From positions 1-64,000 of the forward strand of contig CADBCY010000010.1 of NCBI GenBank assembly GCA_902793325.1: a DNA stretch of 64,000 nt. The letters are read 5' to 3'. Below are positions 1 through 10,428 of this stretch, piece by piece. This DNA is from an uncultured Eubacteriales bacterium. GTDB lineage: Bacteria > Bacillota > Clostridia > Christensenellales > Aristaeellaceae. A program made the translations under genes and the position numbers. The first letter of the stretch is position 1. Each line of letters opens with the position of its first letter. The notes under the pieces are model-generated. The model was given only the letters and a program-made list of their open reading frames with translations, did not search any database and was not told where the DNA came from.

Positions 1-1
1 G

Positions 2-112
2 GCGGCGATCCAGTTGGCGAAGCGCCCGGAGAACGCGGGCAAGACCATCGTGGCGCTGCTCCCCGACACCGGCGACCGCTACCTCTCCACGGCGCTGTTT
101 GCGGAGGAATAG
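2..112 (+). CDS. cysK: Cysteine synthase, C-terminal end (partial)
   Basis: Only the last 36 codons are in the window; the gene begins before base 1. The readable C-terminus contains [17 protein letters not shown], the typical last segment of O-acetylserine sulfhydrylase (the PDTGERYLST signature), followed by a short tail and a TAG stop. The enzyme is a PLP-dependent lyase that makes cysteine from O-acetylserine and sulfide in the cytoplasm. The related cystathionine beta-synthase fold enzymes usually lack this exact ending, so cysK is preferred. Nothing can be said about its promoter or start. Confidence 0.88.
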   Translation, partial: AAIQLAKRPENAGKTIVALLPDTGDRYLSTALFAEE

Positions 113-243
113 GGCTTCCCCGCGCGAAAAAGATGGAAAAAACCGCGCCGACCGGGGAACCGTTCCGGCGCGGCGCGCGTCTAAGATCTGGTAATCGTGC
201 GGACGCCGTCGGCGCGCCCGCCCCCAAGAAAGGAAGGAGAATC

Positions 244-1143
244 ATGAAGAGAGTTCTGGCAATCCTGATGGCACTGCTGCTCTGCGTGGCGATGCTGCCC
301 GCTGCGGCGCTGGCGGAAACCAAGACGGTGTACGTCAATTCCTCGGGCAGCGGCACGCTCAACCTGCGCGGCGGCCCCGGCAAGGACTACGAACCCGTGG
401 GCACCGTGAAGCACGGCGCCAAGGTCAGCGTGAAGAAGACCAGCGGCGAGTGGAGCAAGGTCACCGTGTCCTCCACAGGCAAGACCGGCTGGATCAAGAC
501 CAAGTACATCGACGGCACCACCAAGTCCCTGGGCACCGGCACGAAGACCGTCAAGACCAGCTCCGGCTCCATCACGCTGCGCTCCGGCCCCGGCAGCAGC
601 TACGGCAGCAAGGGCAGCGTCAAGAACGGCGCGAAGGTGAAGGTGCTGGAGACCGAGAACAACTGGGTGAAGATCAGCCTGGTGTCCAGCGGCAAGACCG
701 GCTGGATCCCGGAGAAGAATATCAAGGGTTCCTCCTCGGGCGGCTCCGGCGGCGAATCCTCCGGCGACAAGCTGAAGGTGCGCAGCGTGTCCAACTCCGT
801 GCTGAACGTCCGCAGCGGCCCCGGCACGTCCTACAGCAAGCTGAACACCCTGTACGAGGGCGAGGCCATGAAGGTGCTGGAGACCTCCGGCGGCTGGTAC
901 CGCATCCAGACCTTCGACGGCGTCAAGGGCTGGGTCGCCGGCAACCTCACCAGCGCCGGCGCGAAGGCCAAGGTCACCAGCAGCACGCTGAACCTGCGCA
1001 AGAGCGCCAACGCCTCCAGCGCGAAGGTGGGGCAGATGGTCAAGGGCAACGTCGTCAAGGTGGATTACGTAATCGGCAACTGGGCGCACGCCACCTTCGG
1101 CAGCAAGACGGGCTTTGCGTCGCTGAGCTATCTGTCGTTCTGA
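244..1143 (+). CDS. Secreted protein with four bacterial SH3 repeats
   Basis: A 299-residue protein. The ATG at 244 is chosen because an AAGGAAGGAGA ribosome site lies just upstream and a clear signal peptide follows (about residues 1-22, ending AAALA). The mature protein is four bacterial SH3 modules, each with an LNLRxGPG-type core: about residues 25-88, 96-160, 180-240 and 243-299. A short Gly/Ser linker separates modules two and three. Such modules bind cell-wall peptides or act as targeting domains. No catalytic domain is present, so this is a wall-binding protein of unknown role. It is followed by a strong hairpin terminator and is probably monocistronic. Confidence 0.85.
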   Translation: MKRVLAILMALLLCVAMLPAAALAETKTVYVNSSGSGTLNLRGGPGKDYEPVGTVKHGAKVSVKKTSGEWSKVTVSSTGKTGWIKTKYIDGTTKSLGTGTKTVKTSSGSITLRSGPGSSYGSKGSVKNGAKVKVLETENNWVKISLVSSGKTGWIPEKNIKGSSSGGSGGESSGDKLKVRSVSNSVLNVRSGPGTSYSKLNTLYEGEAMKVLETSGGWYRIQTFDGVKGWVAGNLTSAGAKAKVTSSTLNLRKSANASSAKVGQMVKGNVVKVDYVIGNWAHATFGSKTGFASLSYLSF

Positions 1144-1177
1144 TAAAACCGAACGAAAAAACTGAACCGGGAAACCG

Positions 1178-1217
1178 AACCGGGAAACGGAATCGCCGTT
1201 TCCCGGTTCCGTTTTTT
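1178..1217 (+). terminator. Rho-independent terminator after the SH3-repeat gene
   Basis: A perfect 13-bp stem (1178-1190 with 1196-1208), a 5-base loop, and a run of six T at 1212-1217. It lies 35 bases after the stop codon of the SH3 protein. Confidence 0.85.
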
Positions 1218-1265
1218 GCGCATATCGCGGCGGCGGGCAAGGCATACTAGCGCCGAGGTGATCGT

Positions 1266-2264
1266 GTGAACGGGATCGAGAGACGCGCGCGACTGTGCGC
1301 GCTGCTGGCGTTGGCGCTGTGCCTGACGGGCTGCATGCGGGAGGTTGCCAAGACGGCGCAGCCGGAGGGGCTTCGCTGGAAGGACGCTGCGGACGTGAAA
1401 AAGCCCGCCGTGCCGGAAAAACTGGAGCGGGACGCCGAGGGCGTGCCGACGCTGAAGGTGTACGATACCCGGGCGAAGAAGACCGTGGAGACGGACCTGG
1501 AGCGCTACGTGGAGGGCGTGGTGGCCGGCGAGATGAAGAACGACTGGCCCATGGCCGCGCTGGAGGCCCAGGCCATACTGGCGCGCACGTTCGTGCTGAA
1601 GTTCTGCCAGGACAAAGAGTCGAAGTATAAGGGCGCGGACATCTCCACCGACGTGGTCGAGGCGCAGGCCTACGCCGCGGACGACGTGAACGCGCGCGTC
1701 CGCCAGGCGGTGCAGGGCACGCGGGGCGAGGTCATGTCCGCGGACGGGGCGTATCCCTACGCCTGGTTCCACGCCCATTCGGGCGGCATGACCGAGCTGC
1801 CGTCGGTGGCGCTGGACTACCGGGACGACGACCCTGCCTATCTTGCCCCGGTCCGCTCCGAGGAATCCGAGGACGCCCCGGAGGAGGCGAAGCGCTGGAC
1901 GGCGCGCTTCACGCTGGACGAGGTGGCGCAGGCCTGCCGCGACGCGGGGCTGAAGGTGGACCGCGTGGAGCGCATCGAGCTGGGCGAAAAGGGGGCGTCG
2001 GGCCGCGCGCGCACGCTGCTGGTGAACGGCCAGCCGGTGTCCGCGCCGTCCTTCCGCATCCAGATCGGCGCGAACCGGCTGCGGAGCACCCTCATCGACA
2101 GCGTGCGCCTGCGGGGCGACGGCGTCGTCTTTTCGGGGCGGGGCTTCGGCCACGGCGTGGGCCTGTCCCAGTGGGGCGCGTACAAAATGGCCCAGGACGG
2201 CGCCGACGCGGAGGCCATCATCGCCCACTACTTCCGGGACGTGGACATCGTGAAGCTGTGGTGA
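1266..2264 (+). CDS. spoIID: SpoIID/LytB-domain lipoprotein (stage II sporulation protein D-like)
   Basis: A 332-residue protein starting at a GTG with a GAGGTG ribosome site about seven bases upstream. The N-terminus has a short hydrophobic stretch ending LCLTGC, a lipobox, so it should be a membrane lipoprotein. The SpoIID domain follows: ERYVEGVVAGEM near residue 80, AILARTFVLK just after, and the C-terminal signature GFGHGVGLSQWGAY. SpoIID is a lytic transglycosylase acting on peptidoglycan stripped of stem peptides during engulfment of the forespore; the conserved Glu of the GEM segment is the likely catalytic residue. SpoIIP and SpoIIM are not adjacent. A relative used outside sporulation cannot be excluded. 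Confidence 0.87.
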   Translation: MNGIERRARLCALLALALCLTGCMREVAKTAQPEGLRWKDAADVKKPAVPEKLERDAEGVPTLKVYDTRAKKTVETDLERYVEGVVAGEMKNDWPMAALEAQAILARTFVLKFCQDKESKYKGADISTDVVEAQAYAADDVNARVRQAVQGTRGEVMSADGAYPYAWFHAHSGGMTELPSVALDYRDDDPAYLAPVRSEESEDAPEEAKRWTARFTLDEVAQACRDAGLKVDRVERIELGEKGASGRARTLLVNGQPVSAPSFRIQIGANRLRSTLIDSVRLRGDGVVFSGRGFGHGVGLSQWGAYKMAQDGADAEAIIAHYFRDVDIVKLW

Positions 2265-2280
2265 TCCGAACGAAGCGAAA

Positions 2281-2338
2281 GGCGGGGCTGTCTCAAAACG
2301 ACTTTCGGCAAGTCGCAAGAGACAGCCCCGCCTTTTTT
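2281..2338 (+). terminator. Terminator after the spoIID-like gene
   Basis: A perfect 14-bp stem (2281-2294 with 2319-2332) with a 24-base loop that itself can fold (CGACTT/AAGTCG), then six T at 2333-2338. It sits between convergent genes and ends 12 bases from the 3' end of aspS, so it may act in both directions, though the T tract serves the plus strand. Confidence 0.85.
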
Positions 2339-2350
2339 ATTCCCCGGCGG

Positions 2351-4132
<1,782 letters not shown>

Positions 4133-4174
4133 GGGATATCATCCTCCTTGAAGTGGGTAGGGGAATGCGGTTTG

Positions 4175-5425
4175 CTAATCGCTCAGTTGCTTTACGATTT
4201 CGTCGGCGGGGATCTCCGCCTCGGTGCTGTTTTCCATGTCGCGGAGCTTGACGACGCCGCGCGCCAGCTCGTCCCCGGCGATGACGACCACCTTCGGCGC
4301 GCCGGCCTTGTTGGCGAACTTGAACTGCGCCTTCATGCTGCGGGCGGCGTGGTCCAGGTCGGCCTTCAGGCCCGCTTTGCGCAGGTCGCGCACCAGCTTC
4401 ACGCCCGCCAGGCGCGCTTCGTCGCCCATCGTGACCACGAAGGCGTCCAGCGGCGCGGGCGCGGCGGGGGCGATGCCGCGCAGGTCCTGCACCATCATCA
4501 TGCGCTCCACGCCCATGCCGAAGCCGATGCCCGGCGTGGCCGGGCCGCCCAGCTCCTCCACCAGCCCGTCGTAGCGGCCGCCGCCGCATACGGTCAGCGG
4601 GCCGTTGGGGGTGTCGGTGATGACCTCGAACACGGTCTTGGTGTAGTAGTCCAGCCCGCGCACGATGCGGGGATCGACGTTGTACGCCAGCCCCAGCGCG
4701 GCGAGGTAGCCCTTCAGCTTCTCGAAGTGATCGGCGCACTCCTCGCACAGGTTGTCGAGCATGGCGGGCGCGCCCTCCAGCTTCGCGACGTCCTCCTTGC
4801 AGTCCAGTATGCGCAGCGGGTTGCGGTCGAAGCGCTTGCGGCAGTCCTCGCACAGCGTGGGGAGCTTCGGCGCAAGCCAGGCGCGCAGCTTTTCCAGGTA
4901 GACCTTGCGGCAGGTCGGGCAGCCGATGGAATTGATGTTCAGCGACAGGTCGTCGATGCCGTTGGCCCGCAGGATCTCCATGGCGATCTGGATGACCTCG
5001 GCGTCCACGCTGGCGTCCTTCGCGCCAAAGACCTCGATGCCGTTCTGGTGGAACTGCCGCAGCCGCCCGGACTGGGGCTTTTCATACCGGAAGCACGGGC
5101 AGGACACGTAGAACAGCTTGCAGGGCAGGGCGTCCGCGTACATGTGGTTTTCCACGAAGGCGCGCACCGCGCCCGCCGTGCCCTCGGGCTTGAGGGTGAT
5201 GGAGCGGTCGCCCTTGTCGGTGAAGGTGTACATCTCCTTCTGCACCACGTCGGTGGTGTCGCCCACGCCGCGCTGGAACAGCTCGGTGTGCTCGAAGATG
5301 GGGGTGCGGATCTCCCGATAGCCCGCCAGGGCGCAGATGCGGCGCACGCTCGCCTCGATGCCCTGCCAGCGGTGGGAATCCCGGGGCAGCATGTCCAGCG
5401 TGCCCTTGGGTGCCTGGGTCAGCAT
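4175..5425 (-). CDS. hisS: Histidyl-tRNA synthetase
   Basis: A 416-residue class II synthetase. The start MLTQAPKGTLDML is chosen because a GGGAGA ribosome site lies nine bases upstream; the frame stays open further upstream only because it runs through the leader. Class II features are visible: motif 2 around FRYEKPQSGRLRQFHQ, the histidine-specific RGLDYYTKTVFEV segment, and motif 3 with GFGMGVERMMM, then a C-terminal anticodon-binding domain starting near PAPLDAFVV. Length matches the family. It is the first gene of hisS-aspS and is preceded by a T-box leader and a good sigma-A promoter. Confidence 0.96.
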   Translation of the reverse strand: MLTQAPKGTLDMLPRDSHRWQGIEASVRRICALAGYREIRTPIFEHTELFQRGVGDTTDVVQKEMYTFTDKGDRSITLKPEGTAGAVRAFVENHMYADALPCKLFYVSCPCFRYEKPQSGRLRQFHQNGIEVFGAKDASVDAEVIQIAMEILRANGIDDLSLNINSIGCPTCRKVYLEKLRAWLAPKLPTLCEDCRKRFDRNPLRILDCKEDVAKLEGAPAMLDNLCEECADHFEKLKGYLAALGLAYNVDPRIVRGLDYYTKTVFEVITDTPNGPLTVCGGGRYDGLVEELGGPATPGIGFGMGVERMMMVQDLRGIAPAAPAPLDAFVVTMGDEARLAGVKLVRDLRKAGLKADLDHAARSMKAQFKFANKAGAPKVVVIAGDELARGVVKLRDMENSTEAEIPADEIVKQLSD

Positions 5426-5521
5426 TGCGTGATTTCTCCCTTCGGTCAAGAGTAGGATGTTGCGGATGGGGGGGGCGGGAAACGCGGCGCGGCGCATGCG
5501 CGCGTCCGCGATCCCCGGCGA

Positions 5522-5748
5522 TAAAAAACGCCTCCGTCCCATCCGTAGGGGCGAAGGTTTCGCGGTGCCACCCTGCTTGGAGCCGCCGGGGCTCCCTCTC
5601 AGTCTCCGTTATCGCCGGACTACGCCGCAGGGCGGATGCTCCGGGGTGTCGTTCGCCGGGCTTCGCGGAGGATGCTCTCAGCGCTGCATCCCTCTCTGCG
5701 CCGCTTGGGCCGGTTACTCTTCCCATCATCGCAACGGATATTCAACGA
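5522..5748 (-). promoter_or_regulatory. T-box leader of hisS-aspS
   Basis: Read on the minus strand, the leader holds the T-box sequence AGGGTGGCACCGCG (5561-5574), followed by a GC-rich terminator element and a T run (complement of A at 5523-5528). Upstream is Stem I with a GGGAAGAGTAA segment near its 5' base. In the expected specifier position is GAC (5648-5650), Asp, immediately overlapped by CAC (5646-5648), His. The position is supported by the leuS T-box of this same window, in which CTC is followed by the same CCGGAGCATCC downstream block at identical distance. Uncharged tRNA should favour antitermination. Confidence 0.9.
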
Positions 5749-5752
5749 TGCC

Positions 5753-5781
5753 ATTATAGCCGCGGGGCGGGCAAAAGTCAA
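5753..5781 (-). promoter_or_regulatory. Sigma-A promoter of hisS-aspS
   Basis: On the minus strand: TTGACT (complement of 5776-5781), 17 bases, TATAAT (complement of 5753-5758). It lies just upstream of the T-box Stem I. Confidence 0.85.
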
Positions 5782-5878
5782 TACGGCGCGGCGAATCTTA
5801 AAGAAGGAGGCGTTTTGCGCGCCCGCACTTGCGCGTCGGCGCGAAATGCGCTATCATAGGGGGCGGAGCGTGATACCG

Positions 5879-7087
5879 ATGACCGAGAGACTGTATTATG
5901 ACGATGCCTACCTGACGAGCTTCGACGCCGCCGCGACCTGCTGCGAGGCGAGGGACGGCGCGTACCATGTGAAGCTGGACCGCAGCGCCTTCTACCCGAC
6001 CTCCGGCGGCCAGCCCCACGACGCCGGGACGCTGAACGGCGCGCCCGTGCTGGACGTGTACGTGGGCGAGGACGGCGACGTGTGGCACGTGACGGACGCG
6101 CCGCTGCCCGTCGGCGCGGCGGTGCATGGCGAGATCGACTGGCTGCGCCGGTTCGACCACATGCAGCAGCACGCCGGGGACCACATGATCGCCAGCGCCC
6201 TCTGGCGGCTGCTGGGCGGCGTGACCATCGGGCTGCACGTCAGCCACGACGTGTCCACCATCGACGTGGCCATGCCCGGCGGCGCGACCCGCATCTCCCC
6301 CGGGGACATCCTGCGCGTGGAGGCGGACGTCAACGAGCGCATCCAGCGGGACGTGCCCGTGCGCTGCTGGTTCCCGGAGCCGGAGGAGCTGAAAGCGCTG
6401 CCCCTCCGCAAGCCGCCGACGGTGGCCGAGCACGTGCGCGTGGTGGCCATCGGCGAGGACGAGATGGTGGCCTGCGGCGGCACGCACCCCTCTACGGCGG
6501 GCCAACTGGGCCTGGTGAAGATCCTGGACGCCGCGCCGGCCCGGGGCAAGATGCGGGTCAGCTTCGTGGCGGGCATGCGCGCCTTCCGCGACTACCAGAC
6601 CTCCCGCGCGCTGGCGCACGAGGCGGCGGAGCTGCTGTCCACCGGCGTTGAGAACCTGCCCGCCCACGTGGCCGCGCTGCAGGAAGCCCTCCGCCGGGCG
6701 GAGTACGCGCTGAACCGGCTGCGCCGGGACGCGCTGCTGGAGGAGCTGGAGCGCGACCTGGAGACTGCGCCCCGCCTCCCGGACGGCACGGCGGTGCTGG
6801 GCCGGTTCGTGGAGGGCGACGCGGCGCTTCTGAAGGAGGCGGCCTCGCGGCTCATCCGGCGGCCCGGCGTGGCGGCGCTGCTGGGCGCGCGGGTCGCGGA
6901 CGACCGGGCGGTGTACGTGTTCGCCCGCGCCCAGGACGTGGACATCCACATGGGCAGCCTCCTGTCCGCAGCGGCGAAACCCTTCGGCGGCAAGGGCGGC
7001 GGACGCCCCGACTTCGCCCAGGGCGGCGGCGCCCCGGAGATCCTGAACGCGGCGCTTGCGCTCCTGGAGGGCGGGGAAAACCCGTAG
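5879..7087 (+). CDS. AlaX-type alanyl-tRNA editing protein
   Basis: A 402-residue protein resembling the editing and DHHA1 parts of alanyl-tRNA synthetase without the catalytic or tRNA-charging core. The start MTERLYYDDAYLT fits the family; the frame upstream overlaps the hisS promoter and is unlikely to be translated. Seen in order: a beta-barrel N-domain with SAFYPTSGGQPHDAG, the zinc motif HMQQHAGDH, the second zinc pair in CGGTHPSTAGQLG, a coiled segment, and a C-terminal DHHA1 domain with GKGGGRPDFAQGG. AlaX proteins hydrolyse Ser- or Gly-tRNA-Ala in trans. The long form with DHHA1 is common in Bacillota. Confidence 0.85.
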   Translation: MTERLYYDDAYLTSFDAAATCCEARDGAYHVKLDRSAFYPTSGGQPHDAGTLNGAPVLDVYVGEDGDVWHVTDAPLPVGAAVHGEIDWLRRFDHMQQHAGDHMIASALWRLLGGVTIGLHVSHDVSTIDVAMPGGATRISPGDILRVEADVNERIQRDVPVRCWFPEPEELKALPLRKPPTVAEHVRVVAIGEDEMVACGGTHPSTAGQLGLVKILDAAPARGKMRVSFVAGMRAFRDYQTSRALAHEAAELLSTGVENLPAHVAALQEALRRAEYALNRLRRDALLEELERDLETAPRLPDGTAVLGRFVEGDAALLKEAASRLIRRPGVAALLGARVADDRAVYVFARAQDVDIHMGSLLSAAAKPFGGKGGGRPDFAQGGGAPEILNAALALLEGGENP

Positions 7088-7100
7088 CATGGAATGCGAA

Positions 7101-7130
7101 ACGACGACTGCCGCGCGCGGCAGTCGTCGT
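7101..7130. terminator. Inverted repeat between alaX-like gene and metK
   Basis: A perfect 30-base palindrome (15-bp arms with no spare loop bases, so a practical stem of about 13 bp). It lies between convergent genes and probably ends transcription from both sides, although there is no strong T tract on either strand. Confidence 0.6.
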
Positions 7131-7145
7131 CCTTTCGATGAAACC

Positions 7146-8297
<1,152 letters not shown>

Positions 8298-8324
8298 TTG
8301 ATCTTCTCCCTTGCGTAGGTTCAA

Positions 8325-8472
8325 CAAAAAGCCCGCCTTACGGCGAGCTTGAAGCATTTCAATCCCGCCTCATCTTTCGGATGTCGCCATCCGCAGGAAT
8401 TGGCACCTCGTCGGGCGCGCCGACCGGTTGCCGGGCTTCATCGGGCCTGTCCCTCTGCCGCTCTGGATAAGG
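8325..8472 (-). promoter_or_regulatory. SAM-I (S-box) riboswitch with terminator upstream of metK
   Basis: On the minus strand the aptamer opens with CTTATCCAGAG and contains the conserved GGACAGGCCCGATGAAGCCC, GGCAACC and GGTGCCAATTCC blocks of the S-box family. It is followed by an 8-bp terminator stem (8330-8349) and a T run (complement of A at 8325-8330). High S-adenosylmethionine should fold the aptamer and end transcription before metK, which is feedback control of the enzyme that makes the ligand. Confidence 0.95.
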
Positions 8473-8492
8473 CACTTTCTGTTGTCGGTTTC

Positions 8493-8521
8493 ATTATAAC
8501 GCCGCGCGCATTAAGAATCAA
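8493..8521 (-). promoter_or_regulatory. Sigma-A promoter of metK
   Basis: Minus strand TTGATT (complement of 8516-8521), 17 bases, TATAAT (complement of 8493-8498), about 22 bases before the riboswitch. Confidence 0.85.
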
Positions 8522-8547
8522 GCATTTGCCGCGCGCCGCATGGGGGT

Positions 8548-8576
8548 TTGACAAATTTCGCCGCGCGGCTTACAAT
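8548..8576 (+). promoter_or_regulatory. Sigma-A promoter of the gene at 8612
   Basis: TTGACA (8548-8553), 17 bases, TACAAT (8571-8576). Divergent from the metK promoter, with about 27 bases between the two -35 boxes. Confidence 0.85.
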
Positions 8577-8611
8577 AGAACCGGAATCCGAAAAAAGACA
8601 GGAGGCGCGGC

Positions 8612-9235
8612 ATGGCGCTGACGATGGTTCACCTGCTGGCGGCGGAGCGCTGGGCCCAGGCCCACCCGGAGTACCGCACGAGCCCGGAGTTCTACCTGGG
8701 CGCGATCTCCCCGGACGCCATCCACATCCGCGACCACGACGACAAGTCCCACAAGGACGAGATTCACCTGCACAACTGGCAGAGCCCCCACCCGCTGGAG
8801 GTGGAGGCCTATTGGCGCGCGCGGCCGGCGCCGTTCGACATCGGCTACGGCGTGCACGTGCTGACAGACGCCCAGTGGGTGCCCCGCTACAAGGAGCGCC
8901 TGAAGGGCATGCTGCTGCCCGACGGCCGCCTGGACGTGCGGATCTACTACCGGGACAGTTGGGTGACGGAATTCCGGCTGTACCGGAGCAGCGCGCGCCT
9001 GCGGGAGCTCGTGGCGCTGCTGGAGAACGCCCGCGTGCCCGGGGACCATCCGCTGCTCACCGCGCGCGAGCTGGACGAGTGGCGGCGGCTGACCGTCCAA
9101 ACCTACCGCGGTGAATGCCCGAAGGAAGGCGAGCCGGCGTTCGTAACGGAGGCCTACGTGCTTTCGTTCGTGGAGGACTGCGTGCCGCTCATCGAGGAGA
9201 CCTGGCGGCAGGCCGGGATAGCAGGACAGGCATAA
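8612..9235 (+). CDS. Zinc-dependent phospholipase C-like protein
   Basis: A 207-residue cytoplasmic-looking protein (no signal peptide). ACAGGAGG precedes the ATG. The N-terminal MVHLLAAERW, the YLGAISPDAIH segment and later His/Asp-rich stretches (HIRDHDDKSHKDE, GYGVHVLTDAQW) match the pattern of small zinc-dependent phospholipase C-family hydrolases found in Clostridia. Those His and Asp residues would bind metal. The substrate is unknown. The gene is alone between a good promoter and a perfect hairpin. Family assignment is by motif memory and moderate. Confidence 0.6.
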   Translation: MALTMVHLLAAERWAQAHPEYRTSPEFYLGAISPDAIHIRDHDDKSHKDEIHLHNWQSPHPLEVEAYWRARPAPFDIGYGVHVLTDAQWVPRYKERLKGMLLPDGRLDVRIYYRDSWVTEFRLYRSSARLRELVALLENARVPGDHPLLTARELDEWRRLTVQTYRGECPKEGEPAFVTEAYVLSFVEDCVPLIEETWRQAGIAGQA

Positions 9236-9240
9236 AGACG

Positions 9241-9274
9241 GCGCCCGGCGATTCCAGACGGAATCGCCGGGCGC
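9241..9274. terminator. Perfect hairpin between convergent genes
   Basis: 15-bp perfect stem (9241-9255 with 9260-9274) and a 4-base loop, between convergent stop codons. No T tract on the plus strand; probably a shared terminator. Confidence 0.6.
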
Positions 9275-9293
9275 TGTCTGCCTGGGGGCTTCG

Positions 9294-10175
9294 TCACTCC
9301 ACGCGGACGCCCAGCGGCACGACGGTCCAGCCGCGGCCGCTGTCGTAGTCGCCGTTGTAGGCGAGGTAGACGCGCACCTCGGCGGTCTGGCCGCCGCAGG
9401 TCAGCGTGACGGTCTGCTCGCCCTCGATCACCGGGGCGTCGGGCAGCAGCACGTCGGCGCTGGCGATCATGATTTCCCCGCCGTCCGCGCCGCCGGCCTC
9501 GTAGAAGCTCTTCTCCTCCACGCTGGTCACGCCCTGGCGGGTGTAGTTCCAGGCGGCCAGGATGTCCTCGTAATCCCGGTACACCGCGGGCGCCCAGGAC
9601 ACGGCGGACACCGTCATGGCGGCGGGCGCGCCTTCGTTGTAGAAGCTGATGCCGTAGACGATCTCCTCGCCCGCGGCGTTGTGGCCCACGGGGTAAAGGG
9701 CGCTGGCCGGGTCGCTCTCGCAGCCGCAGCCTTCGTTGATCTCGAGGTTTTTGAACGCGCCCTCGGGCAGTTCGAGGACCGCCGGGGTGGGGATGGGTTC
9801 GGGCGTCTCGGTGGGTTCGGGCGTCTCGGTGGGTTCGGGCGTTTCCGTCGGCGCGGGCGTTTCCGTCGGCGCGGGCGTCTCGGTGGGCGCGGGCCGCAGG
9901 GCCTCCTCCAGCACCCGGGCGGTGATGTCGTCCACGGTGCCCGTGGCGGGCAGCCAGTGGTCCTCCTGGAAGGCGCTGACGGCGGCGACGGTATTGTTGC
10001 CGAAGATGCCGTCGGCGGTGTCGTCCAGGTAGCCCAGGTCGATCAGCGCCTGCTGCACCACGGCCACGGCGCTGCCGCGGTCGCCCTTGGAGAGCTCCGC
10101 CAGCGCGCCGCCCTGCATCAGCATCAGCGCCAGCGCCAGGGCCAGCGCGCAAATCCGCCTGTTTACATGCTTCAT
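9294..10175 (-). CDS. Secreted peptidoglycan-binding protein with PTETP linker
   Basis: A 293-residue exported protein. AGGAGAAC precedes the ATG; the signal peptide runs to about residue 27 (GGALA). A peptidoglycan-binding module follows (about 28-85, VVQQALIDLGYLDDTADG), then a linker of six-residue repeats (PTETPA/PTETPE, about 95-130), then a C-terminal domain of about 160 residues that I do not recognise, with a CGCES segment. The linker suggests a domain held away from the wall. The peptidoglycan-binding module is nearly the same as the one ending the LRR protein at 24083-25906. Confidence 0.75.
   Translation of the reverse strand: MKHVNRRICALALALALMLMQGGALAELSKGDRGSAVAVVQQALIDLGYLDDTADGIFGNNTVAAVSAFQEDHWLPATGTVDDITARVLEEALRPAPTETPAPTETPAPTETPEPTETPEPTETPEPIPTPAVLELPEGAFKNLEINEGCGCESDPASALYPVGHNAAGEEIVYGISFYNEGAPAAMTVSAVSWAPAVYRDYEDILAAWNYTRQGVTSVEEKSFYEAGGADGGEIMIASADVLLPDAPVIEGEQTVTLTCGGQTAEVRVYLAYNGDYDSGRGWTVVPLGVRVE
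9791..9894 (-). repeat. 18-base tandem repeats coding the PTETP linker
   Basis: About six in-frame units of 18 bases coding PTETPA or PTETPE inside the preceding gene. Units are close but not identical, with two sub-groups (Ala- and Glu-containing), as expected for expansion by slippage. Confidence 0.8.
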
Positions 10176-10232
10176 AGGTTTGTTCTCCTGTACTTGGTCT
10201 GCGCGCCGGCGTCGGCCGTCCGCGCTTTGTCT

Positions 10233-10261
10233 ATTATACCCTTTTCAAAACCCGGGGTCAA
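10233..10261 (-). promoter_or_regulatory. Promoter of the peptidoglycan-binding protein gene
   Basis: Minus strand TTGACC (complement of 10256-10261), 17 bases, TATAAT (complement of 10233-10238). Confidence 0.8.
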
Positions 10262-10341
10262 TACAACACTTTCGGGCATTTGACCAAAGACGGCTTCCAA
10301 TCTTTGGCAGGCCCTGCGCCCCGGATTTTGACGCAATTTGG

Positions 10342-10370
10342 TTGCAATGCGGGCAAAAATACGCTATAAT
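10342..10370 (+). promoter_or_regulatory. Promoter of alr
   Basis: TTGCAA (10342-10347), 17 bases, TATAAT (10365-10370); divergent from the preceding promoter. Confidence 0.8.
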
Positions 10371-10428
10371 ATAGGCTAATGTTGACCCGGCGCGGGCATG
10401 CGGCGGGTCGGACCGGAGGGAAACGGCC

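Noticed and set aside
143..173. GC-rich inverted repeat between cysK and the SH3 gene, considered as a cysK terminator
   Set aside because: 8-bp stem with a 15-base loop and no T run; not strong enough to call.
9791..9894. Short direct repeats considered as a CRISPR-like or iteron array
   Set aside because: 18-base units in frame that code a PTETP linker.
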